From positions 22,364-86,363 of the forward strand of contig NZ_PAQR01000064.1 in assembly GCF_002709775.1 (NCBI RefSeq): a stretch of 64,000 nt of DNA, in the 5' to 3' direction. A program made the position numbers and the translations under genes. The DNA is from Thalassospira sp. GTDB taxonomy: Bacteria > Pseudomonadota > Alphaproteobacteria > Rhodospirillales > Thalassospiraceae. The notes under the pieces are model-generated. The model was given only the letters and a program-made list of their open reading frames with translations, was not told where the DNA came from and searched no databases. Below are positions 61,691-64,000 of this stretch, piece by piece (the stretch's first letter is position 1; every line of letters starts with the position of its first letter).

Positions 61691-62626
61691 ATGCGTTCCC
61701 TTATCCTTTCTGCCGTTGCGGCAGTCACTTTTGCCTTTGCCGGCAGTGCTGCGCAGGCGGAACGCCTGACCGAACAGCCGCTGGTCGATGCCAACTGGGT
61801 TTCGGAAAATCTTGATAACCCGTCGCTGGTCGTTGTCGATATTCGTTCGCTGACCAAGGAAGGCAGCCCGTATGAGGCTGGCCACATTCCGGGTGCGGTT
61901 TATGCGCCTTATGGCAAGTTCGGCTGGCGCGCAAAGGTCAATGACGTGGTTGGCATGCTGCCGCCGGTTGATGTGATTTCCCAGCGCATCGGTGCGCTTG
62001 GCATCGACAATGACAAACAGGTTGTTGTGGTGCCGGCTGGTGTAAACAGCTCGGACTTCGGTTCTGCGACCCGTGTCTACTGGACCTTCAAGGTTCTTGG
62101 CCATGACGCCGTTACCATCCTTGATGGTGGTCAGCGCGCTTGGCTTGCTGCTGGCAAGGAAGTTTCGACCGATCCGGTCGCACCGAGTGCTGTTGCGTTC
62201 AATGCCGATTTCCGTCCTGAACTTCTGGCAACTGCCGATGATGTTGCCAAGGCACGCGCCGAAGGCATCGAGCTTGTTGATGCCCGCCCGGTTGCACAGT
62301 TCACCGGTCAGGCCAAAAGCGGCGTGGTTGCGCGTCCGGGTGCCGTTCCGGGTGCGAAAAACATCCCGCAGTCGAAATTCTATAGCGATCAGGATGGCGC
62401 CTTTGTTGCTGCTGACGTGATCGAGGGTCTTGTTGCTGATGCCGGCGTTTCTTCTGATGCCAAGGAAATCACCTATTGCAATACCGGCCACTGGGCATCG
62501 GTTGCATGGTTCGGTCTTTCCGAAGTGATGGGCAACAAGAACACAGCCATGTATGATGGTTCCCTGACCGAATGGGCAGCTGACCCGAACCGTGAAATGG
62601 TGATCCCGGAAACCCCGGGTTCCTGA
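61691..62626 (+). CDS. Periplasmic rhodanese-type sulfurtransferase with two domains
   Basis: Exported sulfurtransferase of 311 aa. A Sec signal peptide (MRSLILSAVAAVTFAFAGSAAQA) is followed by two rhodanese domains (about 30-160 and 170-305). The second has the reactive-cysteine loop YCNTGHWAS; the first has VPAGVNSSDF at the equivalent place, without cysteine, so it is probably structural. GGAGACAGTCCC precedes the ATG. It lies before a YeeE/YedE transporter, suggesting transfer of thiosulfate- or sulfane-sulfur. A TATAAT at 61646 with TTGACA 20 bp before it may be the promoter, though the spacing is long. Confidence 0.86.
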   Translation: MRSLILSAVAAVTFAFAGSAAQAERLTEQPLVDANWVSENLDNPSLVVVDIRSLTKEGSPYEAGHIPGAVYAPYGKFGWRAKVNDVVGMLPPVDVISQRIGALGIDNDKQVVVVPAGVNSSDFGSATRVYWTFKVLGHDAVTILDGGQRAWLAAGKEVSTDPVAPSAVAFNADFRPELLATADDVAKARAEGIELVDARPVAQFTGQAKSGVVARPGAVPGAKNIPQSKFYSDQDGAFVAADVIEGLVADAGVSSDAKEITYCNTGHWASVAWFGLSEVMGNKNTAMYDGSLTEWAADPNREMVIPETPGS

Positions 62627-62655
62627 TCGGCTCCTGACAGCTTCGAACATTTTGG

Positions 62656-62682
62656 ACGGAACCGGTCACCCGGTTCCGTTTT
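62656..62682 (+). terminator. Terminator or attenuator between the rhodanese and transporter genes
   Basis: Perfect 10-bp stem ACGGAACCGG / CCGGTTCCGT with a 4-nt loop, followed by TTTTC. It would reduce read-through into the transporter gene that starts 37 nt later. Confidence 0.82.
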
Positions 62683-62718
62683 CATTTAAGTATCTGATTT
62701 CAGTTATTGAGCCTCACC

Positions 62719-63930
62719 ATGTCTGAAACGACCCTAAAAGCTAATCCGGGAAATCCGGGTTTTACCTTTGACAAGGGCCCGGCTGCCATCACCGCCGTCC
62801 TGTTTGTCATTGTCGGTATCGCAATTTCACAGGCCGTCGACCTTAAGCAGGCTGTTCTGTATGGCCTTGGCGGGTTGCTGGGCATTGCGCTTTATCATGC
62901 GTCCTTTGGGTTCACCGGCGACTGGCGGCGGTTTTCCGTTGAAAAGCGTGGCCGTGCCCTGCGCGCGCAGCTTCTGATGATTGCGGTTGCGGCGGCGGCC
63001 TTTATCCCGATGCTCTCGCTTGGTAGTCCGCTCGGCGGATCTGTTGTCGGGGCGGTGGCGCCGGTCGGGATGTCGGTTCTGATCGGGGCGTTTCTGTTTG
63101 GTCTTGGCATGCAGCTTGGCGGTGGGTGTGGTTCTGGCACGCTGTTCACCGTAGGCGGTGGCAGTGCGCGCATGCTGCTTACGCTCGTTTTCTTTATTAT
63201 TGGTGCGGTGATCGGCACAGCCCATCTGCCGATGTGGTTGGAACTGCCATCCCTGCCGCCAATGAGCCTTGGCCGTGAATTTGGTATTGGCGGTGGCCTT
63301 GCCGTGACCTTTGGCGGTTTGGCGCTGGTGGCGCTTCTGACCGTGTTCGTTGAAAAGCGTGCCCATGGTGGTCTTGAAGTCGTTTCAACTGCCCCGCGCG
63401 AAGGCCTTGCGCGGTTTTTCCATGGTCCGTGGCCGCTGGTCTGGACCGGCTTGCTTCTGGCGGGCTTGAATGTTGCGACGCTTCTTATTGCCGGGCATCC
63501 GTGGTCGATCACCTTTGGCTTTGGCCTGTGGGGCGCAAAGATCGCGCAGGTGATTGGTATTCCGGTTGAAACCTGGGAATTCTGGAACTGGGGTGGGCCT
63601 GCGCGTGCGCTCGGTAACTCCGTCTTGCAAGACAATACCTCGGTGATGAATTTCGGCATCGTGATCGGGGCTGCCTTTGCTGCCGCCCTTGCGGGCAAAT
63701 TCGCGCCAAAGGTTTCCGTTCCGGTCGCATCCCTTCTGGCGGCGGCAATCGGCGGTCTTTTGATGGGCTATGGTGCGCGTCTGGCCTTTGGCTGCAATAT
63801 CGGTGCGTTCTTTAGCGGGATCGCTTCGGGCAGCGTGCATGGCTGGTTGTGGTTTGCGCTGGCCTTTGCCGGTAGCTGGGTTGGCATTGCGCTGCGTCCG
63901 ATCTTTGGAATGGATGGTTTCCGGAAATGA
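62719..63930 (+). CDS. YeeE/YedE-family sulfur (thiosulfate) transporter
   Basis: Inner-membrane protein of about 403 aa with nine or more hydrophobic segments. The family's cysteine motifs are present: GLGMQLGGGCGSGTLFTVGGGS in the first half and GYGARLAFGCNIGAFFSGIASGS in the second; in TsuA these cysteines relay thiosulfate. No clear ribosome site precedes either the ATG at 62719 or an upstream TTG. It overlaps the next frame by ATGA. Together with the rhodanese it forms a sulfur uptake and transfer unit. Confidence 0.88.
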   Translation: MSETTLKANPGNPGFTFDKGPAAITAVLFVIVGIAISQAVDLKQAVLYGLGGLLGIALYHASFGFTGDWRRFSVEKRGRALRAQLLMIAVAAAAFIPMLSLGSPLGGSVVGAVAPVGMSVLIGAFLFGLGMQLGGGCGSGTLFTVGGGSARMLLTLVFFIIGAVIGTAHLPMWLELPSLPPMSLGREFGIGGGLAVTFGGLALVALLTVFVEKRAHGGLEVVSTAPREGLARFFHGPWPLVWTGLLLAGLNVATLLIAGHPWSITFGFGLWGAKIAQVIGIPVETWEFWNWGGPARALGNSVLQDNTSVMNFGIVIGAAFAAALAGKFAPKVSVPVASLLAAAIGGLLMGYGARLAFGCNIGAFFSGIASGSVHGWLWFALAFAGSWVGIALRPIFGMDGFRK

Positions 63931-64000
63931 GCGAGAAAAACACACTTCTGTTTGGTGCGGTCTTCCTTGCGGCAACCGGTGCCGTTGCGCTCGATCACTA
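63927..64000 (+). CDS. Small exported or membrane protein, 5' part only
   Basis: The frame opens in the stop codon of the YeeE/YedE gene (ATGA) and runs off the right edge after 24 codons. The visible residues (SEKNTLLFGAVFLAATGAVALDHY) look like a signal peptide or membrane anchor. Downstream of YeeE/YedE one often finds a sulfur carrier or redox protein; nothing more can be said. Confidence 0.55.
   Translation, partial: MSEKNTLLFGAVFLAATGAVALDH

Noticed and set aside
61637..62650. Minus-strand open frame of 337 codons opposite the rhodanese gene
   Set aside because: The plus-strand rhodanese has a signal peptide, ribosome site and catalytic loop; the opposite frame has none of these.
1..64000. 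CRISPR arrays, tRNA or rRNA genes, prophage or intact insertion sequence
   Set aside because: No regularly spaced repeats, cloverleaf sequences, ribosomal segments, phage genes or transposase genes were seen on either strand.

Overview
The window looks like the chromosome of a marine or brackish alphaproteobacterium of the Rhodospirillales, with a Thalassospira-like gene complement. This is inferred from gene content, moderate GC and the mix of pentose, formate and methylated-amine catabolism; no rRNA, tRNA, phage, CRISPR array or intact insertion sequence was seen. Genes are densely packed, mostly in operons with ATGA start/stop overlaps.

Region 1 (1-7735) is a polyamine or omega-amino-acid module: a PotABCD-type ABC transporter (left edge cut), a divergent MocR-type PLP regulator, an omega-amino acid:pyruvate aminotransferase, and a divergent TauE-type permease with a YdfG-type malonic-semialdehyde reductase. 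One 13-bp motif recurs in both divergent promoter regions, which suggests a single MocR regulon. A 265-bp MITE-like element bounded by inverted repeats lies between the regulator and the aminotransferase.

Region 2 (7799-20625) starts with an NtrC-type response regulator and its sensor kinase, then an OFA-family MFS transporter preceded by two palindromic enhancer-like sites and a near-perfect sigma-54 promoter. A run of four hairpins of unknown role follows. Then come a LysR regulator and the NAD-dependent molybdenum formate dehydrogenase operon fdsGBA-fdsD-fdhD.

Region 3 (20864-35892) is a pentose and sugar-acid region with the non-phosphorylative (Weimberg) outline. It holds a DHDPS-family lyase, a GntR regulator, an IlvD/Edd dehydratase, an RraA-like protein and a ketoglutaric semialdehyde dehydrogenase, then a ROK regulator, an XylX-like FAH-family dehydratase, a sugar ABC importer, an XylB-like dehydrogenase and a second, long IlvD/Edd dehydratase.

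Region 4 (35916-58626) is a nearly complete methylated-amine island. Tmm oxidises trimethylamine to TMAO, Tdm demethylates TMAO to dimethylamine, and a Dmm-type heme monooxygenase gives monomethylamine. GmaS and MgsABC then make gamma-glutamylmethylamide and N-methylglutamate, and MgdABCD (SoxBDAG-like) oxidises N-methylglutamate, returning glutamate. The methyl carbon enters tetrahydrofolate; PurU releases formate, which the Fds enzyme of region 2 can oxidise. An XRE-cupin regulator, a GlxA-type regulator, an ammonium transporter and a 54-residue membrane protein accompany the pathway.

Region 5 (58646-64000) holds argE and nadK, a TetR regulator, and a periplasmic rhodanese with a YeeE/YedE sulfur transporter; the right edge cuts a small secreted-type reading frame.
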